Origin: Drosophila pseudoobscura
Taxonomy: Eukaryota > Arthropoda > Insecta > Diptera > Drosophilidae
NCBI RefSeq assembly: GCF_009870125.1
Contig: NC_046681.1
Location: 18,923,001-18,987,000 of the forward strand
Length of the DNA stretch: 64,000 nt
Reading direction: 5' to 3'
Under the pieces are notes generated by a model. It had not been told where the DNA came from and made no database searches. It saw only the letters and a list, made by a program, of their open reading frames with translations. Made by a program: the position numbers and the translations under genes. Every line of letters starts with the position of its first letter. Position 1 is the stretch's first letter. This document shows positions 50,323 to 60,042 of this stretch, piece by piece.

Positions 50323-51059
50323 CCAGACGCTACGTAACGCTACTGCGTCAATGCGCAAGTTCTTTCTCTCCCTCCAAAAAGGGCTCTCTCGCCCACTATC
50401 GTTTCTCTTTCTAAGGTCGGCCTGCCTTCCGCTGGGCGTGGGGTATGGGGCGGCCTACGTGCAACTGAGAATGTGCGTGGGCACGTGTTCTCCGAGTCCG
50501 GATTTGGATTCGGATCGGGATAGGTGGGTGGGCGTATCTGTGTGTGCGTAGGCGTGGGCGGCCTCCACTCCAGATGCATGTCAAGGAAGCTGAACTTGAA
50601 CCTGGCCCCCGGGGACCGAGTGTCCGGCAGAGTTTTTCTGTCTAAATTTAGATACTTTTGTATGAACAACCCACCTCTTGACGATGATTAAATTACAGAG
50701 ATTTCCCTAATGGCATGCGAAGGGGGTAGGTAAGGCTAAGGCGGCCTCCAACTGCGACGCAGTTATTTCATTCCAAATGAGCGATGCAGTGCACTTCCAA
50801 GGGGACGAGCGGGTGTAACGGTACATCGTCCCATTTACACGCCCACATTCGAGAGAGTGGAGGCCATCATGCCATGAGACTGCGCTTCAGTTCCGCGCAA
50901 ATTTACACACGAATTCCATTTCCAATAACACCCACACACATACGCACACACTTCCATGATAAAAGCACGCCACAGACTGCTAGCCTCTCTTTCTCGCTCT
51001 CTCCGTCCCTCTCATTCCATCACAGCGAACGAACGCCTACCAAAGTATCAACAAATGTT

Positions 51060-51065
51060 CACGTG
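51060..51065. promoter_or_regulatory. CACGTG in a GTTCACGTGAAC palindrome upstream of cbt
   Basis: The box lies in a 12-bp palindrome followed by ACC, about 2.1 kb before the cbt ATG. The same 15 bases recur in the cbt intron at the ChoRE. Here the next six bases (CATGAG) break the second half-site of the consensus. Confidence 0.35.
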
Positions 51066-52442
51066 AACACCATGAGGTCAACGCGTGATACCGTCCCAGA
51101 CACTGACGCACACACACACAGAGCCACAGACCCAGAGGCAAACATGCTCAGCCAGTAAGAAGGTTATATTCGCAAAGGGTCGACTAGTTGATACCTTCTC
51201 CAGTGAATCTTCAATAATAGAACCACAGTAATTATCGATGTGTTCAGTTTTTTACGTTTTCGTCTACTATTGCTTAATTTCTTGGTGTTCAGATGAATAA
51301 AACGATTCGAAGTTAGTCCATTTAAGGAGTAATTGTATCAAGAAAGCAAATTCTGTACTACTAATCGGATACACGACGAATAAAAAATATCACTTCTATT
51401 TGGGAATGACCAACACATGCTTTGGAACCAGGCCAGTAAGTGTACTTACTGAATCTAGCATACACTTGATACCCTCTGTGGCATGCCTTGCTAGTTGTGT
51501 TGTTGTTGCGCAAGAGAGCCAACCAACGCCACATTATAATAGTCACAGCTGTTCTGCTGGCGCGCTCTCTCTCTCTCCACTCTGGTTCTCTTTGTGTGTG
51601 TTCGGTGTACGAGCCCCTTTTTGCTTTGAAAACTTGTACAGGCGAACACACAGCGTTGCCAGGCCACTGTGTTAGATTTACTTAATGTATATATTTGATA
51701 CATAAACTAAATTGTTTATGTGGCCAGTTTGGGTTACAGCTTACTTGTCCACTTGATTATTTACATTTCCACTACACAGTGACTCATATTAAATTTCATG
51801 ATATGTCCTAACATTTACATAGCAGCTGGCAACGCTGACGATTCGCTCAACTGTTGATCTCCCAATACTGTCTCTCATTCTACCGTTCGCTATCTCTTTG
51901 TGTTTCGTCCATTAATGAAATCTTGCGCCTTGCCTCCCTCCCCACTCGAGACTTTCCAGACACCAAAGTCTGACTTTGGCTATAATGCCCATGCAAATAT
52001 ATTCGACGAGGCCGAGATCTGTCTAATCGGATGCCAGGCGCGTCTGCCATTGCGTTTCAATGGCTAAGACCCCGTCTCGACCGCGTTCGAGCCTGTTTTT
52101 TTTTTTCGATTAATCACGAACTTCCGTAGCAACAACTGCGTCAGCGTCAGCTTTTGGCGGCGGCCCGACTCCCAGTCATGGCTTTGGGGTGTGTCTGTGT
52201 GAGCTCCACAAGTTTGTTTGTGCGAATGTGTGCTGTGCTGTGCACGCGGCTTGTGCATGGACAGCCTATGAATAGACAGGGGCGGGGCCCCCCACCAAAT
52301 GGAATGGAATCTTCTGACGGTTCCCCTCCTTAAACCATCCGACCATCGAAAAACAAGTCTCAAGTAAACAGCTGATGACGTCCGTCCATGCGTTGGTTAC
52401 GTGGTGGCCGCTGCTCCGCTTAAGAGATCTTCCATTTCAAAG

Positions 52443-52485
52443 CATACATTCATACATACATACATACATACATATGTATGTATTT
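52443..52485. repeat. CATA tetranucleotide array upstream of cbt
   Basis: About eight CATA units followed by TATGTATG, which is partly self-complementary. Confidence 0.85.
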
Positions 52486-53161
52486 ATGTAGAGGAGGGAA
52501 TGAGAAGGCAGCGAGCACAAGAGACCTGACCTTTTCAGAATGTCAGTCGGGGGTCTCATCCGCAGAGCAGAGAAGAAAAGTGGCGTTTTGCTGCCCACGT
52601 TGCCGCTGCCTGATGGCTGCTGTTGTCCGACCGCTGTCCGGGTTCCCGAGGTTCCATTCGATTCGGTTTCATTGCACTGGTTGCTCCACTCACGAAACGA
52701 CGATGACGATTTTTGCCCTCCCCCCGACACACACCTTCATGTCTACCCACTTACAAGTGATTACGTCGGCGCTTCCCTCGCACACACTCAGGCACACACA
52801 AACACACACAGCACAGAGTAGCAGCGACCGCGACGCGGCAGCAGAGGGAGCTCTGTTGGGAGCCCGCTGACTGAATGTTGTTTCATTCGTCTTTTGAATT
52901 CTGAACGCAACGGTTCGCTTAGCTCCCGCTACCGCTCCACACGGCCTGGCCGAAAAGCGCAGTCCATTGAAGAGTTTAAAAAAAGAAACAGTTACAAAGT
53001 TGTGCAAAATCTCGGAGCAGAAATAAAAGATTAAACAAGTGATAAGAGAAAGAGACAGACAGACATTTAACTCCTACACCCGGCTAGCAAGACCAGGGTA
53101 GAGTGAAAGAGAAAAGTGCATCGCAAAGAGAGTGCAAAGTGCAAGACTAAACCACAAAGAA

Positions 53162-55823
53162 ATGGATATGAATATGGATACCCTGCTGCTGCCATCGCCG
53201 CCAGCAACGCCCCCCCTCAGGGAAAATAAATTGGAAAATGTAAGTAAATCGGGAGTGTGACTCACGGGGGAGTGAGTGTGTTTGACCTACAATGCGATTG
53301 TGATTAGTGAAATAGTGAAATTGATTAGAGCCAAATGCATCCCGGACCCTGGGCCTCAACAGAAATTCCCGCACATTTTTCCTCCCATTCCTCCCAGGCC
53401 ACAGTCACGCAGGGGGGCCATGGGAGCAGACGTTCTTACGGTCTCGCTTCCACTTGTCGCGTTTCTAAAAACAAAAGTGTCCCATCTCTTTTCCACCCAT
53501 GGCTAGGCCAGATCACGCAGCCAGCACGCGTTCACGTGAACACCGCATGCTCAGGCTTATGGGAAAGAAACAACGGGCGGAGTGTAGCGGGGGATGAACA
53601 TTGGACCCCTAGCACACCAGCATACAGTCTCGTCGTCGCCGAGAGAGGAGCGCACACACACATAGTTAGTCCAAAGAGAGGGCAAGCAAGGCATATCAAA
53701 TAGAAGGTAAAGCAGCTGAAAATAACGGCCTCCAATTATGTTTTGCTATGCGCTCACGCCTTACCTTCTGTTTGACATATTTGGGAGAGTCTTGTGCTTG
53801 AGAGAGCTTGCTTTCGTTTGTGTGTGAGAGGGAACGAGCATGCGAAGGTGAGTTCGCCAATTAGACGGAACGGCAAGGAAAATACTACTATGAAGAAGAA
53901 GAAGAGGAGAGAGAGGCTAGGCAAACACAGGGCCACAGCCAAGCCCCGGTCTCATAAAAATATGTCACATTGCTTATACTGCCCCACTCTCCCCCTCACC
54001 CCTTTCATTTATCTGGCAAACAAACAGAGTCACGCACTCACACACACAATGGAAAGCAACGTGCCGAGCCCATAAAAAGATTTCAACGACGTTTATATAG
54101 CGCTCCCCCTCGCACCCACCACTTGCGGCCCACCTGCAGCACGTCATAGCTGTAGTCATTAGTGTGGCTGCACTTCTCCATTGCCTGCTTTTGGGCGGGC
54201 AATTCAAATTTCATTGAACCGTTGGCATACGGCAGTCTCTCAAACAAAAAGTGGATAAACCGCCAAAAAATAAACACTTATATATCAACCTTCTTGGCCA
54301 AAATGAGTGCAATGAACCTACACCCCACCCACCGCTGACAGGTTAAGGTTAACGGTGAACGGCCTTGCGTGATGGCTGCGTAATTAGCAACAATATTTCG
54401 ACTGTCATTGTGGGTCAGAGCCCTGCGGTATTGTCCGGTCTGGAGGAAAAGTGAACGTGGACGACGTGAATGTGAATGCACTCCGGGATCAGGTTGTTAA
54501 ACCCCTACTAATCATCACTCTTTCCTCTCTCTATCTCTTCAGGTGGCCAAGGACGAGCAACAGGTTAACGAGAATCTGCTAAAGGCCAAGCTAAAACTGG
54601 TGGCCCAGAAGAGCCAGAAGAATGGTGGCGGCATCATCACACCGAATCCCTCGGACACTGAGGATGAGGCCCCAGAAATGGATGAAGTGCCCAGCAAGAA
54701 GCCACGTCTGGAACAGCCTGCGATGACCATGACACCGCCGCCCGACCAACAAAAGCCCGAGGAAGAGGAGGAGTCCAAGAGCGATGATGAGCCCAAACGC
54801 GTCAGTGTCATCATGCGGGTCAACAGCTCGGGCGCCGTCTCCTCCTCCCAGGATGATAACAGCTCCAGCTCCAGCTGCAGCTCCTCCTGCACTACCGCGA
54901 CAAGCAGCACAGTCAGTCCCGCTATGGAGGATGACTACCCCGAGGCAAATGTGTGGCGCAATCTCAAGTTCAAGATGAACCGCAAGCGGGCCGCTGAGGT
55001 GGCTTTGCCCCAGCCACCAGCACCTGTCCAAGCCCCAGCTCCAGCTCCAACTCCTGAGCCAGCGGAAGAGCCGCAAACAGAGAAAACGGAACCCATTGCC
55101 TTTGTGCCTCCCTCCAGCAGCATCCTTATCGCCCCACCAACCTCTCCATCAATCGCCTGTGCATCCCAGCTGCTTCTGCTCAGCACAGTGGCCGCCCAAC
55201 AGTGCCCAAACCCATGTCCGCCACCCAGCTCTCAGGAATCGCCGGCCGAGAAACATCAGCGCATTACTGCCGCCCAGGCAGCGGCCACCCGGAGCCGCAT
55301 CTACGAATGCACCTTCCCGGATTGCGGCAAGAACTACTTCAAGAGCAGCCACCTGAAGGCCCATCAGCGCGTCCACACTGGCGAGCGTCCCTTCGTCTGC
55401 AAGTGGGAGAACTGCGACAAGCGTTTCTCCCGCTCCGACGAACTCTCCCGTCACAAACGCACCCACACCGGCGAGAAGAAGTTCCAGTGCGGCGTCTGCC
55501 AGAAGAAATTCATGCGCAGCGATCACCTATCCAAGCACGTGAAGCGTCACAACAAGGACAAGGCCAACGGCGTCAACCGCAACGTCTCTGTGGCCTCCGC
55601 ATCATCTGCAGCCGTGGCCGCCCTCTGCGACCCCACGCTGCACCTGAGAGCCATTGCCCCAGCGGCGGCCGTCTCCAGCTCAGTACAAACATCGCTGCCA
55701 GTCACGCAATCCTCGCCAGCCACGCTTCAGGTGTACAGTGCCCAGGATCTGCTGCGACTGCAGCAGCAGTCGAGCGGCTTTAGTTTCAGCGGAGTGGGAA
55801 CTCTGCTGCAGGCGCAGCGATAG
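53162..55823 (+). CDS. cbt: Cabut, TIEG/KLF-type C2H2 zinc-finger transcription factor (2 exons)
   Basis: The coding exons are 53162-53239 and 54543-55823, giving 452 residues. The donor is GTAAGT at 53240, the acceptor is the AG at 54541-54542, and the splice is in phase 0. The start follows AAGAA; Met codons also stand at positions 3 and 5. Residues about 282-362 hold three C2H2 fingers: C282/C287/H300/H304, C312/C317/H330/H334 and C342/C345/H358/H362. They are joined by TGERPF and TGEKKF linkers, with C-x4-C spacing in the first two and C-x2-C in the third, the Sp/KLF signature. The N-terminus has a proline-rich [10 protein letters not shown] stretch, then a Leu/Lys helix ([12 protein letters not shown]) resembling the Sin3-interaction helix of TIEG proteins, then acidic and Ser-rich segments. 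The family acts in the nucleus on GC-rich promoters. D. melanogaster Cabut is known as a JNK target in dorsal closure and a Mondo-Mlx sugar-response gene. Recognition is firm; the SID assignment is inference. Confidence 0.97.
53258..53264 (+). promoter_or_regulatory. AP-1 (Jun/Fos) consensus site just inside the cbt intron
   Basis: TGACTCA lies 18 bp downstream of the exon 1 donor. Another copy lies upstream at 51780-51786. cbt is reported downstream of JNK signalling during dorsal closure, which makes these sites plausible inputs. A 7-mer of this kind is also expected by chance several times per window. Confidence 0.35.
53533..53549 (+). promoter_or_regulatory. Perfect carbohydrate response element (ChoRE) consensus in the cbt intron
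   Basis: The sequence is CACGTG, five spacer bases (AACAC), then CGCATG. This satisfies the ChREBP/Mondo-Mlx consensus CAYGNG-N5-CNCRTG at every position. cbt is a known direct Mondo-Mlx target in D. melanogaster, so a site inside its own intron fits. That the site functions is inference. Confidence 0.6.
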
Positions 55824-56470
55824 AGGAGGACCAGCAGAGAGCAGGAGGAACGCCAAACCAATCTCATCCCACAACACAGTATCACCCACCAGCTGGAGAG
55901 CAGAAGGACTAAGATAGAGCGAGAGTGGAGCCCAGCTGGGGGTGTAGTCTTAAGAGATAGATTAAGAGCTAGATCTTGTCATCGTTTTGTGCATATATCA
56001 AATTAATATTCAGTAACCTTTGCTACGCTTCGATCTGGTTCTGGATCACACGCGATCCGTTCCAATGATCAGTGGCGAAGAAGCGGAGGCGCCACTTCTT
56101 TCTTTCCAAGGGCACAGAGCACATCTTAGTTTAGCAATCTTCTGATTCTAATTCTGATTATACCTAGTGCGTCTTTATACACATATACGCGTATATTTAG
56201 CGGCAACATCTGTGATATTTAAGTTTTCTTAACTATTAACTATTTTCTATTGTAACATATTGTAGTTATCGCTCGTACTCTTAATTCTCCTAATCTTACA
56301 CAACACAACAATTGTATTTATTGCTAAATGTGGAAAAGAACAACAGAAACAACAAAATCATAATGGATCCCCCACACGGACCAAATCTCAAAACAAAACG
56401 AAAATATATATATTTTCCAAAATAATTTCAAGTTCGAGTATTTTCTTCATGGGCGGGAAGGAAGCACATC

Positions 56471-56476
56471 AATAAA
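56471..56476 (+). terminator. Candidate poly(A) signal for cbt
   Basis: AATAAA lies about 650 bp after the cbt stop codon, beyond the ATTTA-bearing stretch. No earlier canonical AATAAA was seen on the plus strand in this interval, but variant signals could be used. Confidence 0.35.
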
Positions 56477-57175
56477 AACCAGTGGGACATCAGGATATCT
56501 GGCACTAAATTTCGATAGATTTGCAAATGCATTAAGGCTTTTTTATAAAGCAAATGGATATGAAAAATAGTTATGTTTAAATTATTTCTATGATTTATGG
56601 AAAATATCAGATCCAGTGAATGGATGGTAGTCGGTTTATTACTAGGATTCAAGACTGTTTACAGCAGCAATTAGAGATTCAGGAGATAGATAAAGTTCTT
56701 TCTGTAGAATATAGTGGGTCAAGTGAATCAAATCAAAATATGGATAGTTTGGAGATTTAATTTCCGACATATATTGAACGTCCATATCTACAGGACTCGG
56801 TAAAGAAAGATCGTTCTCTGTGAAACATGTGAAGTAGTACTAGGAGTCCTATTTTCATTCCAGACGCTATTATTACCATTTTAAAAAAGCTAAAAAATCA
56901 GTGCTTTGGAAAGAAAATTAATGGAATATCAAAGGATTCTTTGATTCCATTCTTTGTGTCTAAACTTTGAAGAGAACCTGTCGCAGACTCATCTCATTCG
57001 TTAAATAAATGTTGGTAAAAGTTTCCAGCTAGGAAATAAATAAATAAACTCGTAATTAGCACAATTAGACAATCATTTTAGGAGATATTCGTATGCTCTA
57101 TTAAAACAAGAATAAACAAACATATTCTGTGATTGTTATCGACGACTATAAAATACGATAAACATAGTTTCTTCG

Positions 57176-57181
57176 GTTTAT
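57176..57181 (-). terminator. Candidate poly(A) signal for MED15
   Basis: TTTATT on the plus strand reads AATAAA on the minus strand, about 165 bp beyond the MED15 stop codon. This is an ordinary distance for a fly 3' UTR. Confidence 0.45.
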
Positions 57182-57345
57182 TTTATACGATATGGAATAC
57201 TCTTACACTAAATACGAATATTTCCTTTACCAGATCATTTTTTGCTATGGGTTTTCTCGAATCAAATGATAACTTGATATATTGACGGTAATCATACGAT
57301 ATAGAATAAGTTTTCACCTAACACTAAGTACTTTCAGATCATTAT

Positions 57346-58484
57346 TCACACCCCAAAAAGAGCGGTAAATTCGCAGACCTTGGGTTTAGTCTGGGGCGAG
57401 CAGGCCTGTCGCACGGCCATTTCCCAGGTGTCGAGTAGGTGCGAGAGCGAGTAGTTCTTCGGAAGCATGGAGATACGTGCAATCAGAGCCTGTTGCACGG
57501 TCTGCAGGAAGGGCGTGGCCGAGTACTCCTGTTCGGTGAGGGAGCAGTCGGGCGCCTGCCACGGGTACTCCTCCGGGACACTGACGCTCACTGGCGGGAC
57601 ACTGGGCAGTCGCTTGTCGTCCAGGCAGCAGATCAACCGAATAGACTTATTGTTGATCTGCGACGTGGTGTCCAGCTTCACCTTGAACTTGGTGTCCAGT
57701 CGGGCAATCTCACCCTGCAGCACATGTGGCACATCCTGCTCGAAGGGCGAGGACTTCTCCTCAATACGCGGTTTCTTTGCGGGCACCGGAGCCACGATAT
57801 CCGTGCCGAATAGCAACTCCAGTGTGGGTCGGAATGTGCGATGCAATGTGTGATTGGCTATGGGACTCTGTAGCGTGGTATTGATGACCTCCAAAAGTGG
57901 ATTCGAGGATTTCTAGGGGGAAAAACAAGGCATATTTGAGGGCATGATTCGTTGGAGTGTATTTTGATAGCTTACGCCAAACTGTTGGCCCGAAATGGAA
58001 ATCAGATCCATCCTCTCCAGTGCCTTCTCGCACTTGAGCAGCGTTTCCAGTGGCACACGCTGCGTGGGATTGCACAGGATCTCCAGCAGCTTGCTCATTT
58101 TGGTCATCTTCTCCACATCTAAGCAGGAAAAGTTTGAGTTGAAAGAGAATCTCTGTGGTATTTATCGATTGTCACTCACTTGTGCCATCGTTGCTGATCT
58201 TCGCGAGCATGCGTTTCAGTGGCTCTATGTATTTGGTCAACTGCTTGTACTTTTCCCTATACAGTGCCTCCTCCTGTGGATTGAACGGACTGTTGCCGGT
58301 CACCTGGCCAGGCGTGTTGATGGAGGCATTGCTCGGCGACTGCTGGCGTATGTTTCGCTGTGGATTCTGCATCATCATCTGGGGGCTGGACTGCGGCACC
58401 AGTGCCGGACTGGGTATCATCTGCGGCGTGGGCATCTGTGGAGTTGGCGGCTGTTGCGTCGGTGTCTGGTTTCCCACAAGCTGT

Positions 58485-58516
<32 letters not shown>

Positions 58517-59558
58517 TTGTTGCTGCTGCTGCTGCATTTGTTGGAGCTGTGCCTGCTGCTGTTGTTGCAGCTGCTGGGCATCCGCTGGCGAGGGACTCGA
58601 CCGCATGAAGGGCTGTCCCGGTCCCTGCTGGCCGCCAACGACGCCACCGCGATTGCCGGGGAACATTTGTCCCCCCTGACCCATGGCCATGTTTGGCTTC
58701 TGCTGGATATTCGGCGGCATATTGACACCCATGCCTCCCATGGGATTCATGCCAGCCTGCTGCACAGCATTGGGGGGCACCACCTGCTGCTGCTGACCCG
58801 CCGGTCCGCCCACGCCGACATTGTGCTGCGGCTGCTGCATATTGGGCGGCATTCCCTGCATGCCCTGGCCCATGCCCTGGGGTCCACCCATGCCGTTACC
58901 CTGGCCCATGCGCATCATGGGACTCATGCCCATCTGTAAAATAATTCGATTAGTGTTTTTTTGGCCTAGATTCTCATTACTTACCGCCATTTGGTTCTGC
59001 TGGATCTGCTGCATGGGCGGCATCTGTTGCATGGAATTCACATTCATGGGTCCTCCACTCTGCATCTGATTGGGCACAGGGCCGGCACCGGCACCAGGAG
59101 GAGCATTCGGTCCACCGGTCCCACCTGCGGGACCACTGTTCGGCCCAGGGCCCACCATTTGATTAGGCATGCCACCCATCTGCTGGCCAGCATTGCCCAC
59201 AATCTGGCCCTGTCCTTGGGCACCGCCTGCTCCCATTACGTTCATCACGCCGGTGGCATTGCCGCCGCCGCCCATTTGCTGGACCTGCATCATCTGCTGT
59301 GGACCGCCTGCACCCGCACCCATAGGCATTTGGCCTCGTATATTGGGCATGGGCTGCATTTGCTGGCCGGGTCGCTGCTGGTTGAGGGACTGCAGCAGGT
59401 TCGACGCAGTGCCGGGCCCGCCAGGCACAGGAGCTCCTCCAGACATGGGCATCATCTGGGGATTGCGGTTGCCCTGGGTGGCCAGGTTTTGTAGCGCATT
59501 CAGCGGATCCTGCATCATGTTCTGCTGTCCCATTTCCGCGTTTGGAGGTGGCGGCTGT

Positions 59559-59590
<32 letters not shown>

Positions 59591-59858
59591 TTGCTGCTGT
59601 TGGGACTTGCGCGACATGTCCTTGTAGTGCATGAAAAGCTTCGCCACCAGTCCAAGGTACTCGTCCTTGCTACGAGACTTGCGGAAGATGTGGTTCTCCA
59701 TAACGCTGGCATTCTTCGTCTGATCCTGGGCATGCGGCGGCAACAAGTCGTGTCTGTAAAAAAGTTTTTTTTGTGGAACTGTTTCTGTGTTTTTGCAATG
59801 CTTACATTTTGGAAATAACATTCTGGCGAAACTTCGAGCTCTGCCAGTCCTCCGTCAT
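57346..59858 (-). CDS. MED15: Mediator complex subunit 15 (ARC105), Mediator tail (5 exons)
   Basis: Exons on the minus strand are 59858-59806, 59753-58985, 58933-58180, 58118-57976 and 57912-57346, giving 761 residues. All introns are short (47-66 bp), start GTAAGY or GTGAGT and end in AG, and the frame is kept through every junction. Residues about 4-66 form the KIX activator-binding domain, starting [20 protein letters not shown] and including [23 protein letters not shown]. Next come about 16 Gln in a row, a long Gly/Met/Pro/Gln-rich region, a second poly-Gln block near the middle, and a conserved C-terminal MED15 domain. That last domain contains [12 protein letters not shown] and an [22 protein letters not shown] segment. 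The protein sits in the Mediator tail and relays activators such as SREBP and Smad to RNA polymerase II. Family and member are certain; the poly-Gln lengths are likely polymorphic. Confidence 0.97.
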
Positions 59859-59960
59859 GATTTTGAATTAGTTAATCTGCCAGCTTAAGCGATTTAAATC
59901 GGTTTTTATTTTGCAAAATTTTCCAATTTTCTTTGTTTGTAGCCAGTGTGCCCGTGCATG

Positions 59961-60042
59961 TGACCGCGGATATTCTGATAAAATATACCGTCTGACCATC
60001 AGAAATATACCAAAATATACCGTCTCGTTTTCAAAATATACC
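59961..60042 (-). promoter_or_regulatory. MED15 core promoter: four Motif-6 copies with Motif-1-like elements
   Basis: Reading the minus strand toward the MED15 start, GGTATATTT occurs four times (plus-strand ends 59981-59989, 60003-60011, 60013-60021, 60034-60042). It matches the Ohler core-promoter Motif 6. Motif-1-like strings follow: GGTCAGACGG near 59990-60000, CGGTCACATG near 59958-59966, and GGGCACACTGG just below 59952. Motifs 1 and 6 mark fly housekeeping promoters that lack a TATA box, which suits a general Mediator subunit. The start site should fall about 90-150 bp upstream of the ATG. Confidence 0.7.

Larger units (their letters stand above)
50072..53161 (+). other. cbt upstream region and 5' UTR
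   Basis: This region between the CRE cluster and the cbt ATG holds E-boxes (CACGTG at 50482 and 51060), an AP-1 site (51780), a CATA tetranucleotide array (52443-52485) and CA-rich DNA. The GC-rich, CpG-containing part from about 52,560 to 53,000 is the likely promoter and 5' UTR. I could not fix a start site: no convincing TATA box with an initiator at the right spacing was found. No other gene is supported. Confidence 0.5.
53240..54542 (+). other. cbt intron 1, with regulatory sites
   Basis: This 1.3-kb intron separates the 26-codon first coding exon from the zinc-finger exon. It starts GTAAGT and ends in a pyrimidine-rich tract with CTTCAG. It holds an AP-1 consensus 18 bp from the donor and a perfect ChoRE consensus at 53533-53549. 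I see no open coding segment with fly-like codon use inside it, so I treat the intron as a likely enhancer. Confidence 0.85.
55824..57345. other. Convergent intergenic space: cbt 3' UTR and MED15 3' end
   Basis: The cbt and MED15 stop codons face each other across 1.5 kb. The cbt side is AT-rich after about 55,980. It carries three ATTTA pentamers (56195, 56217, 56316), the last inside TGTATTTATTG, close to the AU-rich nonamer. A plausible cbt poly(A) signal AATAAA is at 56471-56476. On the minus strand, AATAAA at 57176-57181 lies about 165 bp past the MED15 stop. No further gene is seen here. Confidence 0.55.

Noticed and set aside
58400..58680. Long plus-strand frames of Cys/Val/Leu opposite MED15.
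   Set aside because: They are antisense translations of the MED15 poly-Gln and Gly-rich exons.
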